Part shown: in pieces, positions 27,094-35,368 of the stretch | Layout: every line of letters begins with the position of its first letter | Numbering within the stretch: the first letter of the stretch is position 1 | Assembly: GCA_963803155.1 (NCBI GenBank) | Contig: CAWDMN010000063.1 | Span: forward strand, 62,001-126,000 | Direction: 5' to 3' | Length of the DNA stretch: 64,000 nt | Source of the DNA: CAWDMN01 sp963803155 | Lineage (GTDB): Bacteria > Acidobacteriota > Terriglobia > Versatilivoradales > Versatilivoraceae | Notes under the pieces: generated by a model | The model's database searches: none | What the model was told of the DNA's origin: nothing | Seen by the model: the letters and a program-made list of their open reading frames with translations, nothing else | Position numbers and translations under genes: made by a program

Positions 27094-30000
27094 ATGATTC
27101 CACTCCTTTTGTCCGGGAAGAAGATGTTCTCAAGAAATTCAAGTTCGACTGGGTGGAAGGATTTTACAAAGCCCCCTGATCAAATTCGGAATAGATTTTC
27201 AATCGTCGGCCGGTCCCGCGGAAGGTGGGGATTACCCTTTCTACTGCTCGCCTTCTGGGTGTTCTGGACTTGCCCGGGGAATTTTGCTCTTCCTGCCGAT
27301 GTCTCTCCCAAGTCCAAGGTTCAGCCGCTCGTGCCTCTACGCGATTATTATGTCCGGCTATCTCAAATTTTTCAGGAAAACAAAGGGAAACAGAGTTTTA
27401 TGCGAGTCCGCGGCATCGTGACCTATTATGATGCTGCTTGGTTTGTGCTTTTCCTGCAAGACGAGACCGGAGGGTTGTATTTTAATCCAAGCCCCCTTCT
27501 TCCCAAAATTAAGAGCGGCCAATGGGTGGAATTGACTCTAAAAGTAAAGGGAAAAGCTTCCGCCGAACTTTGCGCGGCTAAGATCCTGGGGCGGAGGGGA
27601 TTCCCGGCGCCCATCAAGATGTCGCTTTCGGAATTGACCCAACAAAATCCAAAAGACCAGTGGATTGAGCTGAACGGTGTGGTCACCCAAGCTTTCCAAG
27701 AGGATGGCAAACTCCGAATGACCTTCTCGGATATGGGGAAATCCATGGAGGTCTGGATTCAGGAATACCAGCGGGCTAGATTCGACGAGGCGGTGGACCG
27801 TCATGTCCGATTGCGAGGGGTTTGTTGCCCTAGCGAAAAAAAATCCGGCAATATCAATTTCATGCTATTGGTCCCCATTTTTTCTGAAATGCAGGTGGGG
27901 CGGCTCATCCCCATGGACCCCGACAAACTCTCCGATCGTCCCATCAGTTCACTTTTCTGGTATGGCCAGCAAGAGCCCATAAACCACTACGTAAAACTCA
28001 AGGGAAAAGTCATTAGCCGGCGGGCCAAGGACTGGTTCTTTTTGCAGGATGACAATGGTGGAGTCCACGCCCAACTTTCTCCGGAATTTGGATCGGATGC
28101 GATGCCTGGCGATTGGGTAGAAGTGTTGGGATATCCTGAAGAGAAAGAGATCTTCCCGCTCTTGATCGAAGCTCGGATGCGAGTCGTTCGCAAGAGCGGT
28201 CAACCTCGCACCGAGAAGGGATGGGTCAATTTCGAAACAATCCCGCTGACCGGGATCGAATCCATTTTAAGGACCTCCGCGCTCGATGCCGCAAATAACA
28301 AGCCTGTCCGGGTGCGCGGACGGATCACCATGTACGATCCTTCCTGGAAAATTATGTTCATCCAGGATGAAACGGGCGGGATATTTGTTTCCTCGGAGCA
28401 AATGCAATTCAAAGTAAAGTCCGGACAATTCGTAGAAGTTTGTGGATTTGTCATGAGTGGACAATACGCTCCTACGATATCGGAACCGAGAATTAAACTC
28501 ATTTCCCCCTTTCCGGTGAAGCCCGTCGCCTCTTATTCTTTTGGAGATTTGAAGAACGGAATGGCGGATAGCCAATGGGTGGAATTAGAGGGCATGGTCC
28601 GTTCCGTTTCAGAGGAAGAAGGCAAGCTGGTGATGCAGCTCGCCATGGGGAACGATCGCATCAAGGTGCGATTCCACGATTATAGCTTCGAAAAAGCGGC
28701 GAAGCTTGTAAACGAAGTGGTCATGATCCGCGGAGTCTGCGGCGGAGTCTTTAATCAGAAATCCCAATTAATCAATGTCCTTCTCTATTCCGATAGCCTG
28801 AGCGACTTGCGCGTCGTGAAAGAATCGGCGGACCTTTCCAATTTGCCTCTCAGCCGGGTGGACAGCCTGTTTCGTTACAACGCGCATGGAAATAATTATC
28901 AGGGAGTCCGGTTTGAAGGTGTAGTCACTTATCAGAATCCAGGCCAATTTTTATTTCTGCACGATGGTTCGGGGGGAATTCAAGTTTTGACCAAGCAGAA
29001 CCTGCACGTCCGCCCCGGTGACCAAATCGAGGCGATGGGATTTCCCATCATTGGCAGGTATTCCCCGGTATTGCAGGATGCAAGGATCCGAATCCGAACA
29101 TCCGGGAAGGCTCAGTTGCCTGCCCTGCATGAGGTTACTGCCGAGCAAGCCATGTCTGGAGCCTACGATTCCGAGAGAATTGCCATTAAAGGGCGCTTGC
29201 TGGAAAAGGACGGATTACCCGGAGAACAACTGCTGATGGTTCAATCCGGCAAATGGACTTTCCCCGCGCATCTGGTCAATTCTCGAGGGGGATTGGCTAT
29301 CCAGGGAATTGAAAACGGCAGCCAAGTGAAGATCTCGGGAATTTGCGCCGTCAATGTCGATGACAACCAAATTCCACGTTCTTTTGAGATTTGGGTTGAC
29401 TCCGAAAAGGACATCCTCTTACTGGAAAAAGCGCCCTGGCTGACTGGAAGCCGCGCTTTGACCTTCTTGGGAGGGATGACCGGAGTAGTTTTGCTTATAT
29501 TGGGTTGGGTGGGTTTGTTGCGGCACCGGGTACGTCAACAGACCGAGGTGATCTTTAATAGCGAAGCCCAATACCGTGAATTATTCGAAAATGCCCACGA
29601 TGTGATCTTGATCATGAATTTGGAGAGCAGCATCCAAAATATCAACAAAGTGGGAGAACAGATTTTGGATGCCCCGCTGGAAGAATTGACGCGTCTAAAA
29701 TTTGAGGAGTTAGTGATTCCCGCGGATAAAGAGCGGTTCCGGCGGTTGCTGGCAAAATGTTCACGGGGCTCGGAAGCCTTCTCATGCGAATTAACCATCG
29801 AAAACCGCTCTGGCCGTCAATTTGCCATGGATCTCAGCTTCGGCACGATTTCTCATCACGGCATCGCCACCGGACTTCAGGTAATCGCGCGCGACATTAC
29901 GGAACGACTCGCCATTGAAGCGGATTTGCGGCAGGCCAAAACCGAAGCTGAGTCCGCCAGCCGGGCCAAAAGCGAATTTCTCGCCAATATGAGCCATGAA

Positions 30001-31677
30001 ATCCGCACTCCGATGAATGGCATCATCGGAATGACTTCTCTTACCCTGGAAACCCCATTGAATTCGGAACAGCGGGAATACCTGGAAATGGTGCGTTCCT
30101 CTTCGGTCGGTCTTCTCACCGTGATCAACGACATCTTGGATTTTTCCAAAATTGAAGCCGGCAAGCTGGAGATTCATCCAATTCCCCTCTCCCTGCGGGA
30201 CACGGTGGGGACAGTGGTCAAAGAAAGTTCGTATCGCGCCCACCAAAAGGGATTGGAACTGATTTATGAAATCGATCCTGCCATGCCCGATTGGTTGGAA
30301 GCCGATCCTATCCGCTTGCGCCAGGTGATCATCAACCTGATTGGGAATGCCATCAAGTTTACGGAAAAGGGTGAAATTGTAGTAACGATCAGCCTTTCAG
30401 AGGAAAGTTCTCCACTGTCCTCTCTCTCTTTACCGCAAGAAGAGGCAACGGGTAATGTGCGCCGGGACTCGGCCCCACTCCCCACGGTGGATGCTTCATT
30501 GGGATCTATGGTTCATCGGATTCATTTCCAGTTGCGAGATACCGGAATCGGCATCGCCGCTGAAAAGCAGGAGATGATTTTTGATTCATTCACGCAGGCG
30601 GATAGTACCACCAGCCGGCGATTTGGCGGGACCGGCTTGGGTTTAGCCATATCCTCGCGTTTGGTAAGGTTGATGAACGGGCGAATTTGGATTGAAAGCA
30701 GATTGGGCATAGGGAGCGTTTTTCACTTTGAAATCCCCCTCAAAGAGCCGTCGGAGGATAAACTCCAACCATGCCCTCCACTGCGCCAGTCTTCCCAGGA
30801 ATGTTCTGTTCTGGTAGTCGAGGACAACGAGTGCCACCGGGCTTTTTTGGAAAAAACCTTGTGCCGGTGGGGAATGAAGGTTGTGGCGGTAGATGGGGGC
30901 CAGAAGGCCCTGGAGCTATTGAAAAATGAAAAATCTATGTCGACCTTCAGCTTGGCCCTCATTGATTCGACTCTGGAAGGTGAGGGCGGATTCGACCTTG
31001 CCGCCCAATTACAGATACCGCGGATCATGATGCTCTCCACGGCGGGAGGGCCGCCTGCGGCCGCACGCTGCAAACAATTAGGCATCGAGGGGTATTTGTT
31101 CAAACCCATCAATCCCTCCTCGTTGCTGGATAAGATGATGAGTGTTTGTGAAGGACGCTTGTCCGGTAAGGAATCCGGGCTGGATCCTGCTGGGGACTCC
31201 AGCGCCCAAGCGGCATTCTCGCCGTCCACGATGTCAGGGCTTCGCTTGCTTCTCGTGGAGGACAATCGCGTCAATCAGAAGCTGGCGTCGCGTCTTCTCG
31301 AAAAACAAGGGCACACGGTTACTCTGGCTTCCAATGGAAAAGAAGCGCTGGAGTGCTTGTATTCGCAAGTGTTTCAAGCTGTGCTGATGGATATTCAAAT
31401 GCCGGGCATGAATGGGTTGGAAGCGTCAGCAGCTATCCGGAGCATTGAAAAACAAGCAGGGAAGGCAGGCCAGCCGATCCCCTCCGAGTCCACTTATGCC
31501 TACTGGGCTCAAAAAAGCAAGAGCATTCCCATCATCGCGCTGACGGCGCATGCCATGAAAGAAGATGAACAACGCTGCCTGGAAGCCGGCATGGATGGGC
31601 ATATTTCCAAGCCCATTAATCCCACCGAACTGATGGAGGCACTTGAGAAATTTGCGATAAAAGAACAGGTGGCGTAG
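27094..31677 (+). CDS. Hybrid sensor histidine kinase with OB-fold-like sensor repeats and two receiver domains
   Basis: 1527 residues (ATG 27124 with GGGAAG just upstream is an equally good start). A signal-anchor helix (about 47-65) leads into a periplasmic region of about 700 residues built from repeating OB-like units: MRVRGIVTYYDAAWFVLFLQ, VKLKGKVISRRAKDWFFLQD, VRVRGRITMYDPSWKIMFIQ and VRFEGVVTYQNPGQFLFLHD, alternating with shorter units (WIELNGVVT, WVELEGMVR). After a second membrane helix (about 786-809) come PAS (822-935), HisKA with phospho-His in MSHEIRTPMNG (about 968), and HATPase_c (NLIGNAIKF, DTGIGI, GGTGLGLAIS). A first receiver (about 1237-1350, VVEDNE, ALIDSTL) and a second (1384-1520, VEDNRVNQK, VLMDIQMPG) close it. 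Multi-step phosphorelay; the ligand is unknown. No partner regulator is adjacent. Confidence 0.92.
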   Translation: MIPLLLSGKKMFSRNSSSTGWKDFTKPPDQIRNRFSIVGRSRGRWGLPFLLLAFWVFWTCPGNFALPADVSPKSKVQPLVPLRDYYVRLSQIFQENKGKQSFMRVRGIVTYYDAAWFVLFLQDETGGLYFNPSPLLPKIKSGQWVELTLKVKGKASAELCAAKILGRRGFPAPIKMSLSELTQQNPKDQWIELNGVVTQAFQEDGKLRMTFSDMGKSMEVWIQEYQRARFDEAVDRHVRLRGVCCPSEKKSGNINFMLLVPIFSEMQVGRLIPMDPDKLSDRPISSLFWYGQQEPINHYVKLKGKVISRRAKDWFFLQDDNGGVHAQLSPEFGSDAMPGDWVEVLGYPEEKEIFPLLIEARMRVVRKSGQPRTEKGWVNFETIPLTGIESILRTSALDAANNKPVRVRGRITMYDPSWKIMFIQDETGGIFVSSEQMQFKVKSGQFVEVCGFVMSGQYAPTISEPRIKLISPFPVKPVASYSFGDLKNGMADSQWVELEGMVRSVSEEEGKLVMQLAMGNDRIKVRFHDYSFEKAAKLVNEVVMIRGVCGGVFNQKSQLINVLLYSDSLSDLRVVKESADLSNLPLSRVDSLFRYNAHGNNYQGVRFEGVVTYQNPGQFLFLHDGSGGIQVLTKQNLHVRPGDQIEAMGFPIIGRYSPVLQDARIRIRTSGKAQLPALHEVTAEQAMSGAYDSERIAIKGRLLEKDGLPGEQLLMVQSGKWTFPAHLVNSRGGLAIQGIENGSQVKISGICAVNVDDNQIPRSFEIWVDSEKDILLLEKAPWLTGSRALTFLGGMTGVVLLILGWVGLLRHRVRQQTEVIFNSEAQYRELFENAHDVILIMNLESSIQNINKVGEQILDAPLEELTRLKFEELVIPADKERFRRLLAKCSRGSEAFSCELTIENRSGRQFAMDLSFGTISHHGIATGLQVIARDITERLAIEADLRQAKTEAESASRAKSEFLANMSHEIRTPMNGIIGMTSLTLETPLNSEQREYLEMVRSSSVGLLTVINDILDFSKIEAGKLEIHPIPLSLRDTVGTVVKESSYRAHQKGLELIYEIDPAMPDWLEADPIRLRQVIINLIGNAIKFTEKGEIVVTISLSEESSPLSSLSLPQEEATGNVRRDSAPLPTVDASLGSMVHRIHFQLRDTGIGIAAEKQEMIFDSFTQADSTTSRRFGGTGLGLAISSRLVRLMNGRIWIESRLGIGSVFHFEIPLKEPSEDKLQPCPPLRQSSQECSVLVVEDNECHRAFLEKTLCRWGMKVVAVDGGQKALELLKNEKSMSTFSLALIDSTLEGEGGFDLAAQLQIPRIMMLSTAGGPPAAARCKQLGIEGYLFKPINPSSLLDKMMSVCEGRLSGKESGLDPAGDSSAQAAFSPSTMSGLRLLLVEDNRVNQKLASRLLEKQGHTVTLASNGKEALECLYSQVFQAVLMDIQMPGMNGLEASAAIRSIEKQAGKAGQPIPSESTYAYWAQKSKSIPIIALTAHAMKEDEQRCLEAGMDGHISKPINPTELMEALEKFAIKEQVA

Positions 31678-31788
31678 AGTCCGCCGAGATTAGGGGCCGG
31701 CGAATTCCATCGATCGAAGAGAGTTCCCTGTTCGCAATATCTCAGTTCCATCCGATATCCCCTCCGATTAATCATGCCCCATGCAAAC

Positions 31789-33081
31789 CTATGCGTGCCG
31801 GTGTCCCCAGAACCCATAAAAAATAATGTAGAGGTAGCATAACGCGGGGAGAATAAATGCGTGATGAATACCGATGTTGTCAGCCAAGGCGCCCTGGAGC
31901 ACGGGGATGATGGCCCCGCCCAGAATTCCCATGATCAGGATACTCGAGCCCTGGCTGGTGAGTTTGCCGAGACCGTCAATCGCCAAGGTAAAGATGTTGG
32001 ACCACATGATCGAGTTGAAAAGCCCCACACTAATGATGGTCCACATGGCCAGCGATCCGCTGGAGAAAATCGTGACCCAGACCAGAAGCGAGGCAATCAT
32101 GGCGGACAATCCCAATAATTTCCCGGGTTTGGCTCGCTGCAGGATGGCGGAGCCGGCAAAGCGCCCAATCATCGCCCCCATCCAATAATAGGAAACATAG
32201 CGAGCGGCCACTTTTTCGGCCAATCCCCCGATTTCCGGTTGTGAAAAGAAGTTGACCAAAAAACTTCCGATGGAAACTTCAGCGCCTACGTATACGAAGA
32301 TCCCCACGGAGCCCAGGATCAGATGGCGCACCTTCCAGGCACTCTGATAGGTGTTTCCTTTGATGATGGCTTCAGTTCCGCCATGTTCAATGGATTTGAT
32401 GGTCGGGAGTTTGAAGAGCGCCACGGCCACAGCCAACAGAATCAAAATCGCCGCAAAGCCCAAATAGGGAGTCTTGACGCTGGAGGCCTGCAGAATCCGA
32501 TAGGCATCCAGCTGGTCAGGAGATAGCAGACGCATTTCTTCCGGACTCTTCAGGGTGTTGGAAAGGATGATCAATCCGCCAAGCCAAGGGGCGATCGCCG
32601 TTCCCAGCGAGTTTACTGCCTGCGCCAGATTCAGCCGACTGGAGGCGGTTCCCGGTTTTCCCAGCATTGCCACGTAAGGATTGGCGGCGACTTGCAAAAC
32701 CGTCATCCCCGCGGCCAAGACAAACAGCGCGGTCAAAAAAAGCGCATAGGAAGAGATGCGGGCAGCCGGCAAAAACATCAAGGCGCCCACACTCATGATG
32801 AGCAGACCCGAAATCAAAGAGCGTTTGTAACCAATCCACTTCAGAATTTGCCCCGAGGGAAGAGAGAGAAGGAAGTACGCCGAAAAAAAAGTGAATTGGA
32901 TGAGCATCACCCTGGTGTAATTCAAATCGAAGATTGCCTTGAAATGCGGCACCAAAATGTCATTCAGCACCGTCAGGAATCCCCACATGAAAAACAAGAG
33001 GGTCATCATGGCCATGGCGGGCTTGTAGCTCGGCTCCGTATTCGCGGAGGCAAGGGTCGGAGAGGAGGTCAAAATTGGCAT
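31789..33081 (-). CDS. FucP-like sugar:proton symporter (MFS)
   Basis: 430 residues with 12 membrane segments. The signature of the fucose/glucose/galactose permease branch is clear: FFMWGFLTVLNDILVPHFKAIFDLNYTRVMLIQFTFFSAYFLLSLP, then AANPYVAMLG and SSRLNLAQAVNSLGTAIAPWLGG. In E. coli FucP the equivalent Asp and Glu/Asn residues couple L-fucose to H+. It lies beside the microcompartment locus whose enzymes would break down fucose- or rhamnose-type sugars, so it probably brings in the pathway substrate. Its specificity within the family (fucose, glucose/galactose or other) is not certain. Confidence 0.88.
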   Translation of the reverse strand: MPILTSSPTLASANTEPSYKPAMAMMTLLFFMWGFLTVLNDILVPHFKAIFDLNYTRVMLIQFTFFSAYFLLSLPSGQILKWIGYKRSLISGLLIMSVGALMFLPAARISSYALFLTALFVLAAGMTVLQVAANPYVAMLGKPGTASSRLNLAQAVNSLGTAIAPWLGGLIILSNTLKSPEEMRLLSPDQLDAYRILQASSVKTPYLGFAAILILLAVAVALFKLPTIKSIEHGGTEAIIKGNTYQSAWKVRHLILGSVGIFVYVGAEVSIGSFLVNFFSQPEIGGLAEKVAARYVSYYWMGAMIGRFAGSAILQRAKPGKLLGLSAMIASLLVWVTIFSSGSLAMWTIISVGLFNSIMWSNIFTLAIDGLGKLTSQGSSILIMGILGGAIIPVLQGALADNIGIHHAFILPALCYLYIIFYGFWGHRHA

Positions 33082-33111
33082 GGGGTCTCTCGAAAATTAT
33101 GATTGATCAGA

Positions 33112-33699
33112 CTATCTTTTCCACACTTGTCCCAGGCCGGAGAGGAACATTTCCACGGCAATCACCGTGAGCAGCATTCCCATGAGCCGTTCCATGGCCA
33201 ACAGCACCCGCTGTCCCAATAAATGGCTTAGCCAGTTGGAGGCCAGCAAGATTACCGCGGAGGCGCTCCAGGCCAAAACTAATGCCATCAGCCACTCCGG
33301 CCAGCGAGAAGGTTCCCGCGTGGCCAGCAGCAATACCATGGTCATGGCCGAGGGTCCTGCTATCAAGGGAATTGCCAGAGGGACAATAAAAGGCTCCCCT
33401 TCCGGTGAGCTTCCAAACATGCCCTCCGAAATGGAAAAGATCATTCGAACCGCAATCAGAAAAAGGATGATCCCTCCAGCGATACTAAGGGAAGGCTCGG
33501 TAATCTTCATCAGCGACAACAAGCCTCGGCCGCAAAAAAGGAAGAAAATCAAAACCAGCAGGGCAATGCTTAATTCCCGCATCACTATTCGGATGCGCCG
33601 CCGCCGCCCAAGATCTCCCAGTGTGGTCAAAAAGAGCGGGATGTTGCCCACTGGATCCATGACCAGGAAAAGCAGGAAGGCCGCGGAAAGCATAGTCAT
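33112..33699 (-). CDS. MarC-family integral membrane protein
   Basis: 195 residues with six membrane helices. The start LSAAFLLFLVMDPVGNIPLFLTTL and the inner PLAIPLIAGPSAMTMVLLLA are the two repeated motifs of the MarC/UPF0056 family. GAGGA lies 8 nt before the ATG. Members are inner-membrane proteins of unsettled function (once linked to multiple antibiotic resistance, later disputed). Same strand as the FucP-like gene, 30 nt apart, so likely one transcript. Confidence 0.88.
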   Translation of the reverse strand: MTMLSAAFLLFLVMDPVGNIPLFLTTLGDLGRRRRIRIVMRELSIALLVLIFFLFCGRGLLSLMKITEPSLSIAGGIILFLIAVRMIFSISEGMFGSSPEGEPFIVPLAIPLIAGPSAMTMVLLLATREPSRWPEWLMALVLAWSASAVILLASNWLSHLLGQRVLLAMERLMGMLLTVIAVEMFLSGLGQVWKR

Positions 33700-33796
33700 C
33701 AGGATTCCTCACCAAGCTAACTCTTGCTCTAATAACAAGCAAGCGGCCATTATAGTGCATATGCTTCGGATTTCGGAAATCTCTTTTGAAATTCGG

Positions 33797-33917
33797 GGGC
33801 AATTCAGAGTGCGACAGAGTGAACCATGCCGGGTTGATCGGCTGAACTGGGCAAAAGACGGGAGGCTTCCCTTCCCGTGGCATGCTCTCTCTCTTGTCGC
33901 ACTTTTAATTGCCCCTT
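33797..33917. repeat. Dispersed hairpin repeat, family C, copy 2 (MITE-like long inverted repeat)
   Basis: The left arm GGGGCAATTCAGAGTGCGAC pairs with the complement of the right arm (GTCGCACTTTTAATTGCCCC); both arms extend about 40 nt and include CATGCC / GGCATG. The core GATCGGCTGAACTGGGCAAA, then CGGGAGGCT, is shared with 7756-7788. No transposase. The arms are better kept than in copy 1. Confidence 0.7.
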
Positions 33918-33956
33918 AAAAATCACCCCGAGCGCAATTTGAATCACCCACAGAGG

Positions 33957-34005
33957 AACCGTTCAGGGGGGAAACTGAACCCTTCGGGTTCCCCCCTGAA
34001 CGGTT
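33957..34005. repeat. Perfect 17-bp hairpin upstream of the RraA-like gene
   Basis: AACCGTTCAGGGGGGAA and TTCCCCCCTGAACGGTT are exact complements with a 15-nt loop that itself contains GAACCC..GGGTTC. Both flanks carry CCCACAGA (33948-33955 region, and 34009-34016). The right flank ACCCCACAGAATT, then CACTGG, resembles the left end of the element at 55650. A further CTGGCAC/GTGCCAG hairpin follows at 34028-34045. No T-run, so unlikely to be a plain terminator. Confidence 0.7.
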
Positions 34006-34096
34006 ACCCCACAGAATTGATATCGCACTGGCACAATCGTGCCAGGCGTAGTAGGATTTTGGAAAATGAGCACTCTAATTAGGAAGGAGAGGAATC

Positions 34097-34930
34097 ATGC
34101 GGAGTCTGCCAAGAATGAGCGTTGTGTCGATGGCAATCGGTGGGAGTCTTCTTTTGAGCCTTTGCGGGATGGCTCAAAACCCTCAACCGGGGAAGTCGTT
34201 GATCGGTTTTCAAAAGTACAGCCAGGCGGAGGATGACCGGATTTTGAAGCTGTATGAAGGACTGCGAGTGGCGGATGTAGCGGATGGATTGGACATGGCT
34301 GGCTTGCAGGGGATCGGTCTGCTGGATCCCCAGATCCGGCCGGTGTGGCGCGATACCAATGACTTTTCGCACCGTTTCTGCGGGATTGCCGTGACTGCAC
34401 GCTATGTTCCCACCAACCGTCGAGCCGACAAAATGCCGCCTGAAGAATTTAAGAAGTGGGAAGGGCAGTGGTACAACGAGATTTCTTCCGAACCTTTCGT
34501 GGAATTGTTGAGGCCCGGTTCGGTGGTGGTGATTGATGCCACCGACGATGGAGACAGTGGGACGGTCGGATCCAATAATATCTTGGCCTACAAACTAAAA
34601 GGGGCGCGCGGTGTGGTCACCAGTGGAGGAGCGCGCGATACCGATGAAATCGTCAAGGAAAAGATCCCCCTTTACATGCGGCGCCCGGCGCGAGGGATTC
34701 GGCCGGGGCGCAATGAAATCGAATCCGTCAATCTGCCGATTACCTGTGGGGGAGTCCTGATTCGCCCCGGCGATGTGATCGTCGCGGATGGAGATGGTGT
34801 GGTGGCTGTCCCTCGCGAAAAAGCTGAATTTGTGGCAAAAGAGGCAAGAGCCATTCTGGAGAACGATAAGAAAGGACGCCGGGATCTATATCAGGAATTG
34901 GGTTTGAAGCCTGATAACACCATTGAATAA
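34097..34930 (+). CDS. Exported RraA-like (HMG/CHA aldolase-type) protein
   Basis: 277 residues with a strong AGGAAGGAGAGG ribosome site. An N-terminal signal peptide (MSVVSMAIGGSLLLSLCGMAQ) precedes an RraA/dimethylmenaquinone-methyltransferase-like fold: LRVADVADGLDMAGLQG, RPGSVVVIDATDDGDSGTVGSNN, GARGVVTSGGARDTDEI, and VRPGDVIVADGDGVV-type text (LIRPGDVIVADGDGVVAVP). The G..R.GGxRD-type site (GGARDTD) matches the divalent-metal and oxo-acid binding site of HMG/CHA aldolases. Cytosolic members cleave 4-hydroxy-4-methyl-2-oxoglutarate; an exported version is uncommon and its substrate unknown. It is just upstream of the microcompartment genes. Confidence 0.8.
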   Translation: MRSLPRMSVVSMAIGGSLLLSLCGMAQNPQPGKSLIGFQKYSQAEDDRILKLYEGLRVADVADGLDMAGLQGIGLLDPQIRPVWRDTNDFSHRFCGIAVTARYVPTNRRADKMPPEEFKKWEGQWYNEISSEPFVELLRPGSVVVIDATDDGDSGTVGSNNILAYKLKGARGVVTSGGARDTDEIVKEKIPLYMRRPARGIRPGRNEIESVNLPITCGGVLIRPGDVIVADGDGVVAVPREKAEFVAKEARAILENDKKGRRDLYQELGLKPDNTIE

Positions 34931-35368
34931 ATTGGCTTCAATTTTGACTTCCAACAACGGGCCTCAATCTAAGCATCGGACCGATTCGCGGAAGCAAGCA
35001 AGGCTTGATGGGGAACTCGGCTCAGTTAGATGTTTTCGGAATCGCGGTTTGTCTGCTCGCGCGATTCTTTACGAGCGGCGGCCATTCAGGACGCAAAAAA
35101 GACGGATAGGCTGCCGGGAGATGAAATGCACGGGAGGACCGAGCCTTCCGCTGAGGTGGACTCCGCCTGGCGAGCCGCTCGTCCAGGGCATCTCCATCCA
35201 GAACAGCTCGACAGCCCAGCCTGTCTGGCTATAATTCAATTCAGCTGGTCAACGCGGCTGGTTCATTTTATTGTATTCTGAATTACCCCGACCTTTTTTC
35301 ACGTCTTGTCAGAATAGGATGGGAGTGATAATTTAGAGCAGCCAAGGCGGTGGGATTGGGAACGAACG
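34931..35368. other. 438-bp leader region before pduS
   Basis: No gene-like frame. GC-rich in the first 290 bases, with several GC-rich small inverted repeats, then AT-rich. A candidate promoter near the end (TTGTCA at about 35307, then GATAAT at 35328) has a short 15-nt spacer and is weak. No riboswitch was recognised. Confidence 0.3.

Noticed and set aside
33167..33919. 250-residue plus-strand open frame
   Set aside because: Antisense to marC and running into the family C repeat; Arg/Ile/Ser-rich with no domain.
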